The translations under genes were made by a program, and so were the position numbers. A DNA stretch of 64,000 nucleotides from Candidatus Delongbacteria bacterium (GTDB lineage Bacteria > CAIWAD01): positions 223,888-287,887 of the forward strand of contig JBAYTZ010000005.1 of assembly GCA_041675285.1 (NCBI GenBank), given 5' to 3'. Positions 33,180 to 43,695 of the stretch are shown here, in pieces. Each line of letters begins with the position of its first letter. Position 1 is the stretch's first letter. A model generated the notes under the pieces. The model ran no database searches and had not been told where the DNA came from. It worked only from the letters and a program-made list of their open reading frames with translations.

Positions 33180-34534
33180 ACCCCGCCGCCAGCAGCCTCG
33201 AAGACCGGGTCGCCGACCGCCTGCACGCGTGTCTGCGACCCGTTGAGCGTCGCTGGGTGGTGGCCGTCTCCGGCGGGGCCGACTCCCTCTTCCTGCTCCA
33301 GGTCGCGCACCGGCTGGCGCCCCGGCTGGGCGCCCGCCTGCACGTCGTCCACCTGAACCACGGCTGGCGCGGCGCGGACTCCGACCGCGACGAGCGGCTG
33401 GTGCGCGTCCAGGCCGCCCGGCTGGGCTGGCCCCTGAGCGTGGCCTGCGCCCCGCCCCTGCCCGCCGGCCGCAACAAGCAGGACTGGGCGCGGGAGTGCC
33501 GGCGCCACGTTCTGGAGTCCTGCGCGGGTCCCGATGACGTGATCCTGCTGGGACACCAGGCCTGGGACCAGAGCGAGACCGTGCTGGCCGGGCTGCTCAA
33601 GGGCAAGGCGCCCTGGGGGCTGCGGCCCCTGCAGGAGCGGGATGGCCGCTGGTTGCGGCCGCTGCTGGGGGTGGGCGGCGCCGAGCTGCGCCGCCGCTGC
33701 GGCGAGCTGGGGCTTGAGTGGCGCGAGGACGCCAGCAATGCGGACGGCACGCACGAGCGCGGCCACCTGCGGCACCGCCTGCTGGCCCCCCTGCGCCAGG
33801 TCGCCGGAGACGAGGTGGATCAGTTGCTGGCCGGGATCGCCCGCAAGCTCGCGCAGGCCGCCCTGGAACATGCGGGAAATCTGGAGGATCTGCTTGTCAA
33901 GCTTGACCTTCAGCCCACCCCCGTGGGTTGGTCGCTTGAACGGGCGCCCTTTCTTCCATATCATGAAGCGCTTTCCCCGGACCTGCTGCGGCGGCTGGGG
34001 AGGCGGCTCGGCTGGTGGTCGCGCGACCCCGCCCGGCGGACCTTGAGTCTCTGGGCGCGGCAGCTGGCGGAGGCGCGCAGCGGCAGCCGATTTCCTTTGG
34101 GTTCCGGCCGCTGGTTGGAACTGGGCCGGGAGCGGGCCTGGGTGGTGGACGGCCCCTGGCGTCCCCAGCTGCGCCGCCTGCGGCCGGGTCAGGAGATCCA
34201 GCTGCTGGGCAAGCGGATCAGTTGGAATGCCGGCCCCCTTGCGGGAGAATCCTGGCGGCCCGCCGCCGGGGACGAGGCCCGGACCGTGCTGCTGCGCAGC
34301 TGGCTGCCCGGGGATCGGCTGCGCGTCTCGCCGACGGCCCGACGCCTGTTGGCGGACCTGATGGGCGAGCGGGGCTACGCCCCCGCGCAGAAGCGCCTGC
34401 AGCTGGTGCTGCAGGTCGATGGCGAGATTCGCTGGTGCCCCGGGCTGGGGAGGGCGTGGCCGCCCGAGCCAAGCGGGGCGAAGAGTCCACATACAATCTG
34501 GGTAGGCACATGCACCTCACCGTCGACAAGATGA
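33176..34534 (+). CDS. tilS: tRNA(Ile)-lysidine synthase
   Basis: 452 residues. The N-terminal PP-loop is [19 protein letters not shown], followed by [20 protein letters not shown] and [19 protein letters not shown]. In most TilS proteins the last motif is GHHxDDQxET, so here D is replaced by W in a generally conserved position. A C-terminal substrate-binding region ([24 protein letters not shown]) is typical. The enzyme makes lysidine at C34 of tRNA-Ile2 (CAU) so that it reads AUA. It lies 770 bases from a CAT tRNA. Its 3' end overlaps the hpt start by 25 bases, as in the common tilS-hpt-ftsH order. Confidence 0.92.
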   Translation: MNPAASSLEDRVADRLHACLRPVERRWVVAVSGGADSLFLLQVAHRLAPRLGARLHVVHLNHGWRGADSDRDERLVRVQAARLGWPLSVACAPPLPAGRNKQDWARECRRHVLESCAGPDDVILLGHQAWDQSETVLAGLLKGKAPWGLRPLQERDGRWLRPLLGVGGAELRRRCGELGLEWREDASNADGTHERGHLRHRLLAPLRQVAGDEVDQLLAGIARKLAQAALEHAGNLEDLLVKLDLQPTPVGWSLERAPFLPYHEALSPDLLRRLGRRLGWWSRDPARRTLSLWARQLAEARSGSRFPLGSGRWLELGRERAWVVDGPWRPQLRRLRPGQEIQLLGKRISWNAGPLAGESWRPAAGDEARTVLLRSWLPGDRLRVSPTARRLLADLMGERGYAPAQKRLQLVLQVDGEIRWCPGLGRAWPPEPSGAKSPHTIWVGTCTSPSTR

Positions 34535-35070
34535 CCTTCGACGTCCTGATCAGCCGGCAGCAAATCGAGCAGCGCGTCCGCGAGCTGGGCGAACAGATCA
34601 CGCGGGACTACCGGGACAAGAACCCCATCCTGATGATCGTGCTGAACGGCGGCTTCATCTTCGGCTCGGACCTGATGCGCGCCCTGGACATCCCGGTGGA
34701 AGTGGACTTCATCAAGATCTCCAGCTACGGGGATCAGTTGACCTCGACGGGCGAGGTGAAAATGAAGAAGGACTACGACAGCCTGGTGGGCGGCCGCCAC
34801 ATCATCGTGGTCGAGGACATCGTGGACAGCGGCCTGTCCGTGAGCTTCCTCAAGAACAAGTTCGAGATGCAGCAGCCCGCCTCCGTGGCCTTCGCCACGC
34901 TGCTGCACAAGCCCGACAACAGCCGGCTGGACTTCGGCCTCGAATACGTGGGCTTCGAGATCGGCCCCGAATTCGTGATCGGCTACGGCCTGGACTACAA
35001 GCAGAACTGGCGCAATCTGCCGGCCATTTATGTCCGCGTGGACGGTCGGGAAAGCGAGCACGGAGCCTGA
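34510..35070 (+). CDS. hpt: hypoxanthine phosphoribosyltransferase
   Basis: 186 residues. The PRPP-binding motif is IIVVE102-D103-IVDSG, and the N-terminal [21 protein letters not shown] and [11 protein letters not shown] are standard for type I purine phosphoribosyltransferases. The C-terminal region [22 protein letters not shown] contains the purine-contact residues. It salvages hypoxanthine and guanine to IMP and GMP. The ATG lies within the tilS 3' end; the next in-frame ATG at 34531 is an alternative. The stop codon shares a base with the ftsH ATG. Confidence 0.96.
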   Translation: MHLTVDKMTFDVLISRQQIEQRVRELGEQITRDYRDKNPILMIVLNGGFIFGSDLMRALDIPVEVDFIKISSYGDQLTSTGEVKMKKDYDSLVGGRHIIVVEDIVDSGLSVSFLKNKFEMQQPASVAFATLLHKPDNSRLDFGLEYVGFEIGPEFVIGYGLDYKQNWRNLPAIYVRVDGRESEHGA

Positions 35071-37061
35071 TGAACTCCAGTCCCAAACGACCGCCCCTCG
35101 AGCCGGGCAGCAACTGGCGCAAGGCGGGCGGCACCATCACGTTCTGGGCCATCATCTTGCTGATCATGGTGTTTTTTTCGCGGGCCTTCGACAGCAAGCC
35201 CGCCGAGGAGCACCTGAACTACACCGAGTACCGCACGCTCATCGGGCAGGCGGACCCGGGCATCCGCAACATGGTGGTCATCTCCGACGACGTGGCGCCC
35301 GTGTTGAAGGGCGAGCGCGCCGTGGCCAACGCCGAGGGCGCCCCGGAGAACCGCAAGTTCTCGGTGATCCTGCCGCCGGAGTTCCGCGAGGAGATGACCC
35401 TCTGGGACCAGAAGGGCATCCCCTACACCTTCGAGGAGCGCAAGACCAACTGGGCGGCCTACCTGGCCACGACGATCCTGCCTTGGATCGTCCTGTTCGG
35501 CATCTGGATCTTCATCATGCGCCGCATGCAGGGCGGCGGTGGCAACAAGGGCGTGTTCTCCTTCGGCAAGAGCCGCGCGAAGATGATGAACGAGACCCAG
35601 GTCAAGGTCACCTTCAAGGACGTGGCCGGCGCCGACGAGGCCAAGGAGGAGCTGCGCGAGATCATCGAGTTCCTCAAGGATCCCAAGCGCTTCAGCCGGC
35701 TGGGCGGGCGCATCCCCAAGGGTGCCCTGATGCTGGGCCCCCCCGGCACGGGCAAGACCCTGCTGGCCCGGGCCGTGGCCGGCGAGGCCGGCGTGCCCTT
35801 CTTCAGCATGAGCGGCGCGGACTTCGTTGAGATGTTCGTGGGCGTGGGCGCCAGCCGGGTGCGCGACCTGTTCGAACAGGGCAAGAAGAGCGCGCCCTGC
35901 ATCATCTTCATCGACGAGATCGACGCTGTGGGCCGTCAGCGCGGGGCGGGCCTGGGCGGCGGCCACGACGAGCGCGAACAGACCCTCAACCAGCTGCTGG
36001 TGGAGATGGACGGCTTCGAGTCCAACGAGGGCGTGATCCTCATCGCCGCCACCAACCGGCCCGACGTGCTGGATCCGGCCCTGCTCAGGCCCGGCCGCTT
36101 CGACCGCCAGATCGTGGTGGACCGGCCGGACGTGCGCGGCCGCGAGGGCATCCTCAAGGTGCACGCCCGCAAGGTGCCGCTGGAGGACGACGTCAACCTG
36201 ACCACCATGGCCAAGGGCACGCCCGGGCTGGCCGGCGCCGATCTGGCCAACCTGGTGAATGAGGCCGCTCTGCTGGCGGCGCGCCGCAACAAGCAGAAGG
36301 TCGGGATGTCCGAGTTCGAAGAGGCGCGCGACAAGGTGCTGATGGGCACGGCGCGCAAAAGCCTGCTGTTGACCGAGGACGACAAGCGCATCACGGCCTA
36401 CCACGAGGCCGGCCACGCGCTGATCAGCAAACTGCTGCCCCAGGCCAACCCGCTGCACAAGGTGACCATCATTCCGCGCGGCCGCGCCCTGGGTCTGACC
36501 TGGCAGCTGCCCGAGGACAAGGTGCACCAGTCGCGCGGCCGGCTGCTGGCCGAGTTGCGCGTGCTCTACGGCGGGCGCGAGGCGGAGAAGCTGGTGTTCG
36601 ATGACATCACCACCGGGGCCTCCAACGACATCAAGCGCGCCACCCAGATCGCCGAGGCCATGGTCTGCGACGTGGGGATGTCCGAGGCCCTGGGGCTGCG
36701 CAACTACGGCAAGAAGCAGGAGGAGATCTTCTTGGGGCGCGAGATCGCCCAGCACCGGGACTTCTCCGAGCGCACGGCCGAGCTGATCGATTCCGAGATC
36801 AACCGGATCCTGGAGGAGGCACGGCTGGAGACGGCGCGCCTGCTGCGCGACAACCGCGACAAGCTGGACCTGCTGGCCGAGGCGCTGCTGATCCATGAAA
36901 TTCTCGACGCCGACGAGATCGTGCGCATCCTGAGCGGCGAGATCTTGGCCGCCCCCGTGCGGGTTCCCGAGCCGGACTCCGCCGCGGGCGGAGCCGGGGA
37001 GAGCGGACCCGCCCTGCCGGGGCCGGAGCTGGAGCCGCTGAGCCAGCCGGGAGTGGCCTGA
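35070..37061 (+). CDS. ftsH: ATP-dependent zinc metalloprotease FtsH
   Basis: 663 residues. Two N-terminal membrane helices (about residues 22-40 and 130-152) flank a periplasmic domain. The AAA module has Walker A G223-PPGTGKT230, Walker [12 protein letters not shown] and the pore motif [17 protein letters not shown], and the second region of homology has [18 protein letters not shown]. The protease domain has H445-E-A-G-H449 and the zinc glutamate/aspartate region [15 protein letters not shown]. FtsH degrades misfolded membrane proteins and short-lived regulators. The C-terminal tail is rich in Pro/Glu. It is coupled to hpt and followed by the PEGA genes after a 2-base gap. Confidence 0.97.
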   Translation: MNSSPKRPPLEPGSNWRKAGGTITFWAIILLIMVFFSRAFDSKPAEEHLNYTEYRTLIGQADPGIRNMVVISDDVAPVLKGERAVANAEGAPENRKFSVILPPEFREEMTLWDQKGIPYTFEERKTNWAAYLATTILPWIVLFGIWIFIMRRMQGGGGNKGVFSFGKSRAKMMNETQVKVTFKDVAGADEAKEELREIIEFLKDPKRFSRLGGRIPKGALMLGPPGTGKTLLARAVAGEAGVPFFSMSGADFVEMFVGVGASRVRDLFEQGKKSAPCIIFIDEIDAVGRQRGAGLGGGHDEREQTLNQLLVEMDGFESNEGVILIAATNRPDVLDPALLRPGRFDRQIVVDRPDVRGREGILKVHARKVPLEDDVNLTTMAKGTPGLAGADLANLVNEAALLAARRNKQKVGMSEFEEARDKVLMGTARKSLLLTEDDKRITAYHEAGHALISKLLPQANPLHKVTIIPRGRALGLTWQLPEDKVHQSRGRLLAELRVLYGGREAEKLVFDDITTGASNDIKRATQIAEAMVCDVGMSEALGLRNYGKKQEEIFLGREIAQHRDFSERTAELIDSEINRILEEARLETARLLRDNRDKLDLLAEALLIHEILDADEIVRILSGEILAAPVRVPEPDSAAGGAGESGPALPGPELEPLSQPGVA

Positions 37062-37063
37062 CG

Positions 37064-37726
37064 ATGGCGGAACACCTGCCGGATGACGCGGAGGGGCGCC
37101 CCGCCGGCGGCGCGGCCCTGGATTCCCAGCAGGAGGCGCAGATCCGCGAGGAGGTGCGCCGCCAGATCGAGGCCGCCGACCAGCGCCGCGTCCAGGAGGA
37201 CGAGGCCCGGCAGCACGCCGAGGTCTTGTTCCAGCAGGAGCAGGCCCGGCGCCGGATCATGGCCGAGGAAGCCCGCGCCTACTACCAGAACTCCCCCGAC
37301 TACTACGAGTACATCAACGAGAACGGCGACTCGGAGTGGTTGACCCGCAAGCAGATCCTCGCCCGCGAAGGCTACTTCGACTACGAAGAGAACGTGGAGA
37401 ACCTGGAGGAGGCCCGGCGCAAGATCTGGCTCAAGCTGGCAGCCTGGCTGGCGGGCGGCCTGGTGCTGGCGGGCCTGGCGATCTGGTACCTGCTGGATGA
37501 GCGCGGCAGCGTGGTCGTGCTCTGCAATGTGCCGGGCGCGCACATCATCGTCGACGGCCAGGACACGGGCAAGGTCACGGACGCGCGTCTGGACTTGAAC
37601 CCCGGCGAGCACCTGCTGGAAGTGCGGCACGCCGGCTACCTGCCCGCCGACGAGCCCTTCGTGGTGTTGAAACTGGCTCCCCGCGGCGAGCTGGACGTGC
37701 AGATCCGGCTGCGTCCCCTGCCATGA
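37064..37726 (+). CDS. membrane protein with PEGA domain
   Basis: 220 residues. The first ~85 residues are highly charged and helical, probably coiled coil (EEVRRQIEAADQRRVQEDEARQHAEVLFQQEQ). A transmembrane helix is at about 125-145 (LKLAAWLAGGLVLAGLAIWYLL). The C-terminal ~70 residues are a PEGA-type beta domain (VVVLCNVPGAHIIVDGQDTGKVTDARLDLNPGEH, VRHAGYLPADEPFV). The PEGA motif occurs in cell-surface and signalling proteins of many bacteria. Topology implies a cytoplasmic coiled coil and an outside PEGA domain. It overlaps the next gene by 4 bases. Function unknown. Confidence 0.85.
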   Translation: MAEHLPDDAEGRPAGGAALDSQQEAQIREEVRRQIEAADQRRVQEDEARQHAEVLFQQEQARRRIMAEEARAYYQNSPDYYEYINENGDSEWLTRKQILAREGYFDYEENVENLEEARRKIWLKLAAWLAGGLVLAGLAIWYLLDERGSVVVLCNVPGAHIIVDGQDTGKVTDARLDLNPGEHLLEVRHAGYLPADEPFVVLKLAPRGELDVQIRLRPLP

Positions 37727-39126
37727 GCCCCAAACCGGTCTACCTGGCCGGGCAGGGCTTTCGCTCCGCCGATCCGCCGCCCCGTCCCGTGCCCTGGCGA
37801 CCGCTGGTCTGGATCCTGCCCCTGCTGCTGGCGGCGGGGCTGGCCGGCTGGCTCCTGCTGAAACCCCAACCCGCCCCGGGAACCGTGCGCGTGCTCAGCA
37901 CGCCCGCCGGGGCCGAGATCTGGCTGGACCTGGCCTTCACCGGCCTGCACACGCCGGCGGAGCTGCCGCCGGGCGCCCGACCCGCCCTCCTGCAGGTGCG
38001 CCTGCCCGGCCACTTCGCCCAACCCCTCTCCGTGCGGCTGGATCCGGCCCGCTTGCCCGAGCAGGTGGAGTTCCAGCTGAGCATGCAGGCCCCGGCGCCC
38101 GCCCTCTCCGCCGACAGCGGCGCGGCCGAGGCCGGCGGGTTGCCTGCCGCCGCGCCGCCCGCCGCGCCCCCGGCGGTGGGACTGGCCCCCCTGCTGGAGA
38201 AGGCCCTGCGCCAGCCGGCCGGCGTGCCCGAGCACCCCGACGAATCCCTGCGACTCACCTGGCAGAACTGGGATCCCGCCTACCGGCTGAAGGTCGACGG
38301 CCGGGTCCTGGATCCGGCGGCGGCGCGCCAGTTGACGGGGGGAGCGCATCGCATCGTGGTGGAACTGGCCGGCCGGCCGCTGCTGGACACGCTGCTGCGC
38401 GGCGGCGGCGCGCGGACCCTGGTTCTGCCGGCCCGGGAAGGCGTGGTGGAAGTCCGGGTCAGCCCCGCAGAGGCCGAGATCGTGCAGGGGGAGCGCGTGC
38501 TGGGCCGGGGCCGCTGCCTGATCCCGCGCAGCGACCTGCCGCTCAACCTGCGCTTTCCCGCCCTGCCCGGCCTGCTGCCGCCCGCCCCGCTGACCCTGAC
38601 GGCGACGGCGCCCGCCAGCGTGTCCGTGCGCCACGTGGCCGGATTGAGCCTGGGCTGGAGTCCGGCCGCGCCGGGCGTCCAAGGCTTGACCCTGGCCGAG
38701 CGGGGCTACGTCATGCCCGGGGCGACCTTCACGCCGGATCGGGAGCGCGGACCCAAGCTGGAGCGCGCGGGCCTGCTGCTGGGGCGCGCCTTCCATGACC
38801 GCCGGCCCGGCGGTTCCCAGGCCGCCCGCTTCACCTTCGACCTGCCGCGGGAGACCCAACCCGGCTGGCCGGCCGTGCTGGAGCTGAGCGCGCGGGATTC
38901 GGGCCGGCGTTATCCGCTGACCCTGACCCGCGGGGCCCTGCTCACGGTGAGCCTCAACGGCACCGTGCTGGCCCGGGATCTGGAGCTGGAGGAGGGCGGG
39001 CAGACCCGCAGCTGGCCGGTCTCCAGTCTGCTGCGACCGGGGAGCAACGAACTGCTGCTGCAGAGCGGCGCCGAGTCGCGCAGCGCGGCCCGGCTGGACC
39101 GGCTCCATCTGAAGGTGGGACCATGA
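37723..39126 (+). CDS. membrane-anchored protein with PEGA-like domains
   Basis: 467 residues. One membrane helix near residues 25-45 (RPLVWILPLLLAAGLAGWLLL). A PEGA-like domain follows (GTVRVLSTPAGAEIWLDLAFTGLH), then an Ala/Pro-rich linker, further beta-rich segments (LKVDGRVLDPAAARQLTGGAHRIVVEL, with a PEGA-like turn) and a C-terminal jelly-roll-like stretch (ALLTVSLNGTVLARDLEL, LLRPGSNELLLQSG). No catalytic motif is seen. It overlaps both neighbours by 4 bases, so it belongs to a three-gene translational unit of membrane proteins. Function unknown. Confidence 0.82.
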   Translation: MSPKPVYLAGQGFRSADPPPRPVPWRPLVWILPLLLAAGLAGWLLLKPQPAPGTVRVLSTPAGAEIWLDLAFTGLHTPAELPPGARPALLQVRLPGHFAQPLSVRLDPARLPEQVEFQLSMQAPAPALSADSGAAEAGGLPAAAPPAAPPAVGLAPLLEKALRQPAGVPEHPDESLRLTWQNWDPAYRLKVDGRVLDPAAARQLTGGAHRIVVELAGRPLLDTLLRGGGARTLVLPAREGVVEVRVSPAEAEIVQGERVLGRGRCLIPRSDLPLNLRFPALPGLLPPAPLTLTATAPASVSVRHVAGLSLGWSPAAPGVQGLTLAERGYVMPGATFTPDRERGPKLERAGLLLGRAFHDRRPGGSQAARFTFDLPRETQPGWPAVLELSARDSGRRYPLTLTRGALLTVSLNGTVLARDLELEEGGQTRSWPVSSLLRPGSNELLLQSGAESRSAARLDRLHLKVGP

Positions 39127-40628
39127 GCGAGCTCTTGCGCCTGTGGAACTGGGCCGGCGGCGGCCTGCCCGGCGGGGCCCTCTGGCTGCTGCCCGCGCTG
39201 GGCCTCTGGCCTGCGCTGCTCTATCTGGTGATCCGGCCCATCGGCGTGTTCCGGGATCGCCGTCCCACGGCCTGGCTGGGGGGCGGCTGGCTGATCCTGC
39301 TCGGCTTGCACGTGCTGCTGCGCGCCCGCAGCATGCCGCCCGAAGCGCCGCCCAACTTGCTGCTCTGGCCGCCGGACCAGCCCGCAGGCGCTGTGGCGGT
39401 CTTCGCCCGGGCGGAGCAGGGTCTGCGCGCGGCCCAGCTGGCGGGCGGTCTGCGCTGGGATGGCCAGCCGTTGGAGCTGAGGATCACCCAACACCTGCTG
39501 GCCCCGGGCCGGGCCCAGCCGGAAACAGCGGAGGAAGCCCGCCAGCTGCTGGAGGCCCTGAACGTGCGTTTCCTGGTCCAGCTGGGCGGCCCGCCGGAGG
39601 CTCCCAGCCTGCGGCTCTGGCACCTGCGCTGGCAGGTCTGCACGCTGGACGACCAGCAGGCGGCGGCGGACACGAGCCACGCGGCCCTGGCCGCCGCGCT
39701 GCACGAGCTGCTGACGCGCCAATTCCCTGGCGCGCCCGCCCCGGCGGCGGCCTGGCGAGCGGAGTGGGCCCCGCTCTACGTCCCCGTGGCGGACTCGGCT
39801 CGGCTCTGGCTGGAGCTGCCCACAGGAACCTTGCCGGCCTGGGAGGATCTGCGCCGGACCGACCTGCTGGGCGCACTGGGCGCCCCGGCCTCCCAGGTCG
39901 TGGACGGACTGGGGCGCGCGCTGGCTCGGGCGGATTCGGGCGCCGCGCTGGGGGCCGAGCCCTGGCTGGCGGCGGGCTTCTGGTTCGCGCGCCAGGGGGA
40001 CTGGGAGCAGGTGGGGCAGGCCCTGACCAACGCCCTGGCCCTGGAGGCCGGCCATCCGCTGATCTACTGGCAGCTGGCCCACCTGGCTCCTTCGCGTCTG
40101 AAACCCTTCGGCTACGACAACCGGGTCCAGGCCCGCCTGCGCTGCCTGAGCTTCTGCCCGGTCTTCGTGCCCGCCCTGCTGGAGCAAGTGCCGGACTGGC
40201 TGGCCAGCCAGCGCGGTTCCGTGGCCGGCGCTGCCGTGGACCGGGCCCTCTGCGCCTATCCGGGGCACGGCGAACTGCTGCTCTTGCGCGGCAACATCGC
40301 CTACGAGGTGCTGGACTATCCCACCGCCCGGCGCCGCTACCGGGAAGCCTGCACGCGCCTGCCCGGGGACGCCCGACCCTGGCTGAACCTGGGCCAGCTG
40401 CACGTGATCCACCGGGAGTGGGCCGCGGCCATCCCGACCCTCGAGCAGGCCGTCGCCCTGGGCAGCCCGCCCGCCAGCCTGCACCTGCTGGGATTGGCGC
40501 ACCACAAGCTGGGCCACCGGGAGGTCGCGCGCCGCACGCTCGAGCGGCGGCTGGCCCTGGGCGGCCCGGCGGACGAGCTGGCCTCCACCCGCCGGCTGCT
40601 GGATTCCCTATCCGGCGGAGCGCGCTGA
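39123..40628 (+). CDS. membrane TPR protein
   Basis: 501 residues. Two adjacent membrane helices (about residues 18-38, LWLLPALGLWPALLYLVI, and 46-66, AWLGGGWLILLGLHVLL) are followed by a soluble domain of about 300 residues without a known signature. At the C-terminus are three to four TPR-like repeats (about residues 370-495: LLLLRGNIAYEVLDYPTARRRY, ARPWLNLGQLHVIHREWAAAI, SLHLLGLAHHKLGHREVARRTL). The soluble part could be an adenylate-cyclase-associated FlgO-like fold, but I cannot support that. It ends the PEGA/TPR trio and overlaps folP by one base. Confidence 0.82.
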   Translation: MSELLRLWNWAGGGLPGGALWLLPALGLWPALLYLVIRPIGVFRDRRPTAWLGGGWLILLGLHVLLRARSMPPEAPPNLLLWPPDQPAGAVAVFARAEQGLRAAQLAGGLRWDGQPLELRITQHLLAPGRAQPETAEEARQLLEALNVRFLVQLGGPPEAPSLRLWHLRWQVCTLDDQQAAADTSHAALAAALHELLTRQFPGAPAPAAAWRAEWAPLYVPVADSARLWLELPTGTLPAWEDLRRTDLLGALGAPASQVVDGLGRALARADSGAALGAEPWLAAGFWFARQGDWEQVGQALTNALALEAGHPLIYWQLAHLAPSRLKPFGYDNRVQARLRCLSFCPVFVPALLEQVPDWLASQRGSVAGAAVDRALCAYPGHGELLLLRGNIAYEVLDYPTARRRYREACTRLPGDARPWLNLGQLHVIHREWAAAIPTLEQAVALGSPPASLHLLGLAHHKLGHREVARRTLERRLALGGPADELASTRRLLDSLSGGAR

Positions 40629-41497
40629 TGGCCCGCCCGCTGGACGCCCTGCTGCGCCGCCTGCGCGAGCCCGGCCGCGGGCCCCTGCTGATGGGCATCG
40701 TCAACCTGACGCCGGATTCCTTCAGCGACGGCGGCCGCTGGCAGGAGCCCGGCCGGGCCCTGGACCAGGTGCGCGCGCTGGTGGCGGCGGGAGCCGAGAT
40801 CGTGGATCTGGGCGGCGAATCCACCCGGCCCGGCGCCGCGCCGGTGGACGAGGCCGAGGAGCTGGCCCGGGTCGAACCCGTGCTGCGCGCCCTGCCCGCA
40901 GACCTGCCGGCCTGGCTCTCCATCGACACCCAGCGCCGGAGCGTGGCGGCCGTCGCCCAGGCAGCCGGCGCCGTGCTGGTCAACGACGTGAGCGCCGGAG
41001 GGCGGGATCCGGAGCTGCTGCCCTGGGTGGTCAGCCAGCCGCTGGCCTATGTGCTGATGCACATGCGCGGCCGACCCGCCGGCATGCAGGAGGCCCCGCG
41101 CTACGAGAACGTGGCGTTGGAGGTGGCGGAGTTCCTGCGCTCGCGGGCCGCCGACCTGTCCGCCCGCGGCCTGCCCCGGGAGCGCATCCTGCTGGATCCG
41201 GGGATCGGCTTCGGCAAGCGCCTGGAGGACAATCGCGCCCTGCTGCGCACCCTGGCCGGCCTGCGCGAACTGGGCCACCCGCTGCTGCTGGGCGCTTCGC
41301 GCAAGAGCTTCATCGGTCAGCTGGAGGAGACCGCCGGCCAGCCCGCCTCCCCGCCGGACGAGCGCCTGGGCGGCTCGCTGGCCGCCGCCCTCTGGGCCGC
41401 CGCGCAGGGCGTCCACGTGCTGCGCGTCCACGACGTGGCGCAGACGCGCCAGGCCCTGCAGGTCTGGCGCTGGCTGGAGGATCCGGCATGGAAGTGA
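40628..41497 (+). CDS. folP: dihydropteroate synthase
   Basis: 289 residues from the ATG sharing a base with the previous stop. Pterin-binding TIM-barrel motifs: G23-IVNLTPDSFSDGG36, EIVDLGGESTRPGA, SIDTQRRSVAAVA, VNDVSAGG, and GASRKSFIGQL with the phosphate-binding RKSF. The C-terminal VHVLRVHDVAQTRQAL is typical. It joins 6-hydroxymethyl-dihydropterin diphosphate to p-aminobenzoate in folate synthesis and is the target of sulfonamides. In the usual order ftsH-folP is close; here the PEGA/TPR trio is inserted. It overlaps rimI by 10 bases. Confidence 0.96.
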   Translation: MARPLDALLRRLREPGRGPLLMGIVNLTPDSFSDGGRWQEPGRALDQVRALVAAGAEIVDLGGESTRPGAAPVDEAEELARVEPVLRALPADLPAWLSIDTQRRSVAAVAQAAGAVLVNDVSAGGRDPELLPWVVSQPLAYVLMHMRGRPAGMQEAPRYENVALEVAEFLRSRAADLSARGLPRERILLDPGIGFGKRLEDNRALLRTLAGLRELGHPLLLGASRKSFIGQLEETAGQPASPPDERLGGSLAAALWAAAQGVHVLRVHDVAQTRQALQVWRWLEDPAWK

Positions 41498-41937
41498 TTC
41501 GCCTGGAGGAGCGCCACCTGCGGGAGATGGAGGCTCTGGAGCAACTCTGCTTTCCCCAGGATCCCTGGCCCGGCGACCTGCTGGCCTCGGCCCTGGGCGG
41601 CGAGGGCGTGCTGGCGCTGGGCCTGTGCCGGGAGGGCCGACTCTGGGGCGCGGCCCTGGGCCGGCTGGCGGCGGACGAGGCCGAACTGCACTCCATCGCC
41701 GTGCATCCCGCCCGCCAGGGCGAGGGCTGGGGCCGGCGCCTGCTGCTGGAGTTCCTGGCCGAGGTGCGCGCCCGGCAGGGCCGCGTGGTCTGGCTGGAGG
41801 TGCGCGCCTCCAACGAGCCGGCGCTGCGCCTCTACCACCGCGCGGGCTTCACGGCCACCGGGCGCCGCCCGCGCTACTATTCCGACGGCGAGGACGCGCT
41901 GTTGTTTTGTTTGAAGCTGGACAACGACATAGACTGA
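41488..41937 (+). CDS. rimI: ribosomal protein S18-alanine N-acetyltransferase (RimI-like)
   Basis: 149 residues, one GNAT domain. The acetyl-CoA-binding region is IAVHPARQGEGWGRRLLLEFL (Q/RxxGxG/A), followed by WLEVRASNEPALRLYHRAGF. That pairing, with LEQLCFPQDPWPGDLL at the N-terminus, is characteristic of RimI. The final YYSDGEDALLFCLKL matches RimI's xxYYxxPxEDAxxM tail. RimI acetylates the N-terminus of S18. The usual neighbours tsaB and tsaD are absent here, so another GNAT substrate is possible. It overlaps folP by 10 bases. Confidence 0.88.
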   Translation: MEVIRLEERHLREMEALEQLCFPQDPWPGDLLASALGGEGVLALGLCREGRLWGAALGRLAADEAELHSIAVHPARQGEGWGRRLLLEFLAEVRARQGRVVWLEVRASNEPALRLYHRAGFTATGRRPRYYSDGEDALLFCLKLDNDID

Positions 41938-41958
41938 CCCGGTCCCGCGCCCCGTCGA

Positions 41959-41986
41959 TTGACCCCCGCGCCCGGTTCCTTACTTT
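41959..41986 (+). promoter_or_regulatory. candidate promoter for accD
   Basis: TTGACC (41959-41964) and TACTTT (41981-41986) are spaced by 16 bases and lie 34 bases before the accD ATG, in the 82-base gap after rimI. The -10 box matches only half the consensus. Confidence 0.4.
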
Positions 41987-42019
41987 TGTTCGGCGCCACC
42001 AAGAAGCAGGAAGGTCCGC

Positions 42020-42906
<887 letters not shown>

Positions 42907-42910
<4 letters not shown>

Positions 42911-43695
42911 GAATCCTCCTGAGCAACGACGACGGCTACCGCGCTCCGGGCCTGCACGCCCTGGCGCTCGCGCTGGCCGCCGAGCACGAGGTGCTGATCG
43001 CTGCGCCCGTTGCCGACTGTTCGGCCACGGGCCACGGGTTGACCCTGCGCGAGCCCCTGCGCATCCTGCGGCACGAGGAGCAGGGCCTCTGCTTCCACGG
43101 GGTGAGCGGTCTGCCCGCCGACGCGATGAAGTTCGGGCTGACCGTGCTCTGCGCCGGCCACCCGCCGGACCTGGCGATCTCGGGGATCAACCAGGGCGCC
43201 AACACGGGCCAGAACCTGTTCTACTCGGGCACGGTGGCCGCCGCCGCCGAGGGCACCTTCGCCGAGGTGCCGGCCCTGGCCCTCTCCGTGGCCGCCGGTC
43301 CCGGCTGCGAGTGGGCGGACGGCCTGGCCAGCGCCGTGCGCGTGGCCCGCCTGCTGGTGGCGCGCCAGCAGGCGCAGCCCCTGCCGCCGGAGGTCCTGCT
43401 CAACGTCAACGTGCCCAACCTGCCGGCGGAGCGCATCCACGGCATCCGCGTCTCGCGGATGGGCCACGCCCGCTTCCATGAAGCCTTCCACGAGCGCCGG
43501 GACCCCTCCGGCCGGCTCTACTACTGGATGGACGGCGCCAAGAACGGGGACGACCTGGAACCCGAACACGACGATTATCAGGTGCACGCGGACTGGGTCA
43601 GCGTGACCCCCCTGCGCCTGGACCTCACCCACCCCGCCTGGTCCAGCATGTTGGATCCCTGGCGGCTGGACAGCCTGCCCCCGGAGGAGCGATGA
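42907..43695 (+). CDS. surE: 5'/3'-nucleotidase SurE
   Basis: 262 residues from GTG overlapping the accD stop by 4 bases. The metal site is in MRILLSNDDGYRAPGL (D8, D9), with N in SGINQGANTGQNLFYSGTVAAAAEG contributing. The family dephosphorylates nucleoside monophosphates and is linked to stationary-phase survival. The C-terminal portion VNVPNLPAERIHGIRVSRMG and DYQVHADWVSVTPLRLDLT is conserved. The guaA ATG overlaps its stop by 4 bases. Length is normal. Confidence 0.95.

Noticed and set aside
39143..40627. Upstream extension of the folP frame
   Set aside because: The frame is open but out of phase with the TPR gene. Its Gly/Pro/Arg/Ala-rich translation is a shadow, and the FolP homology begins at 40628.
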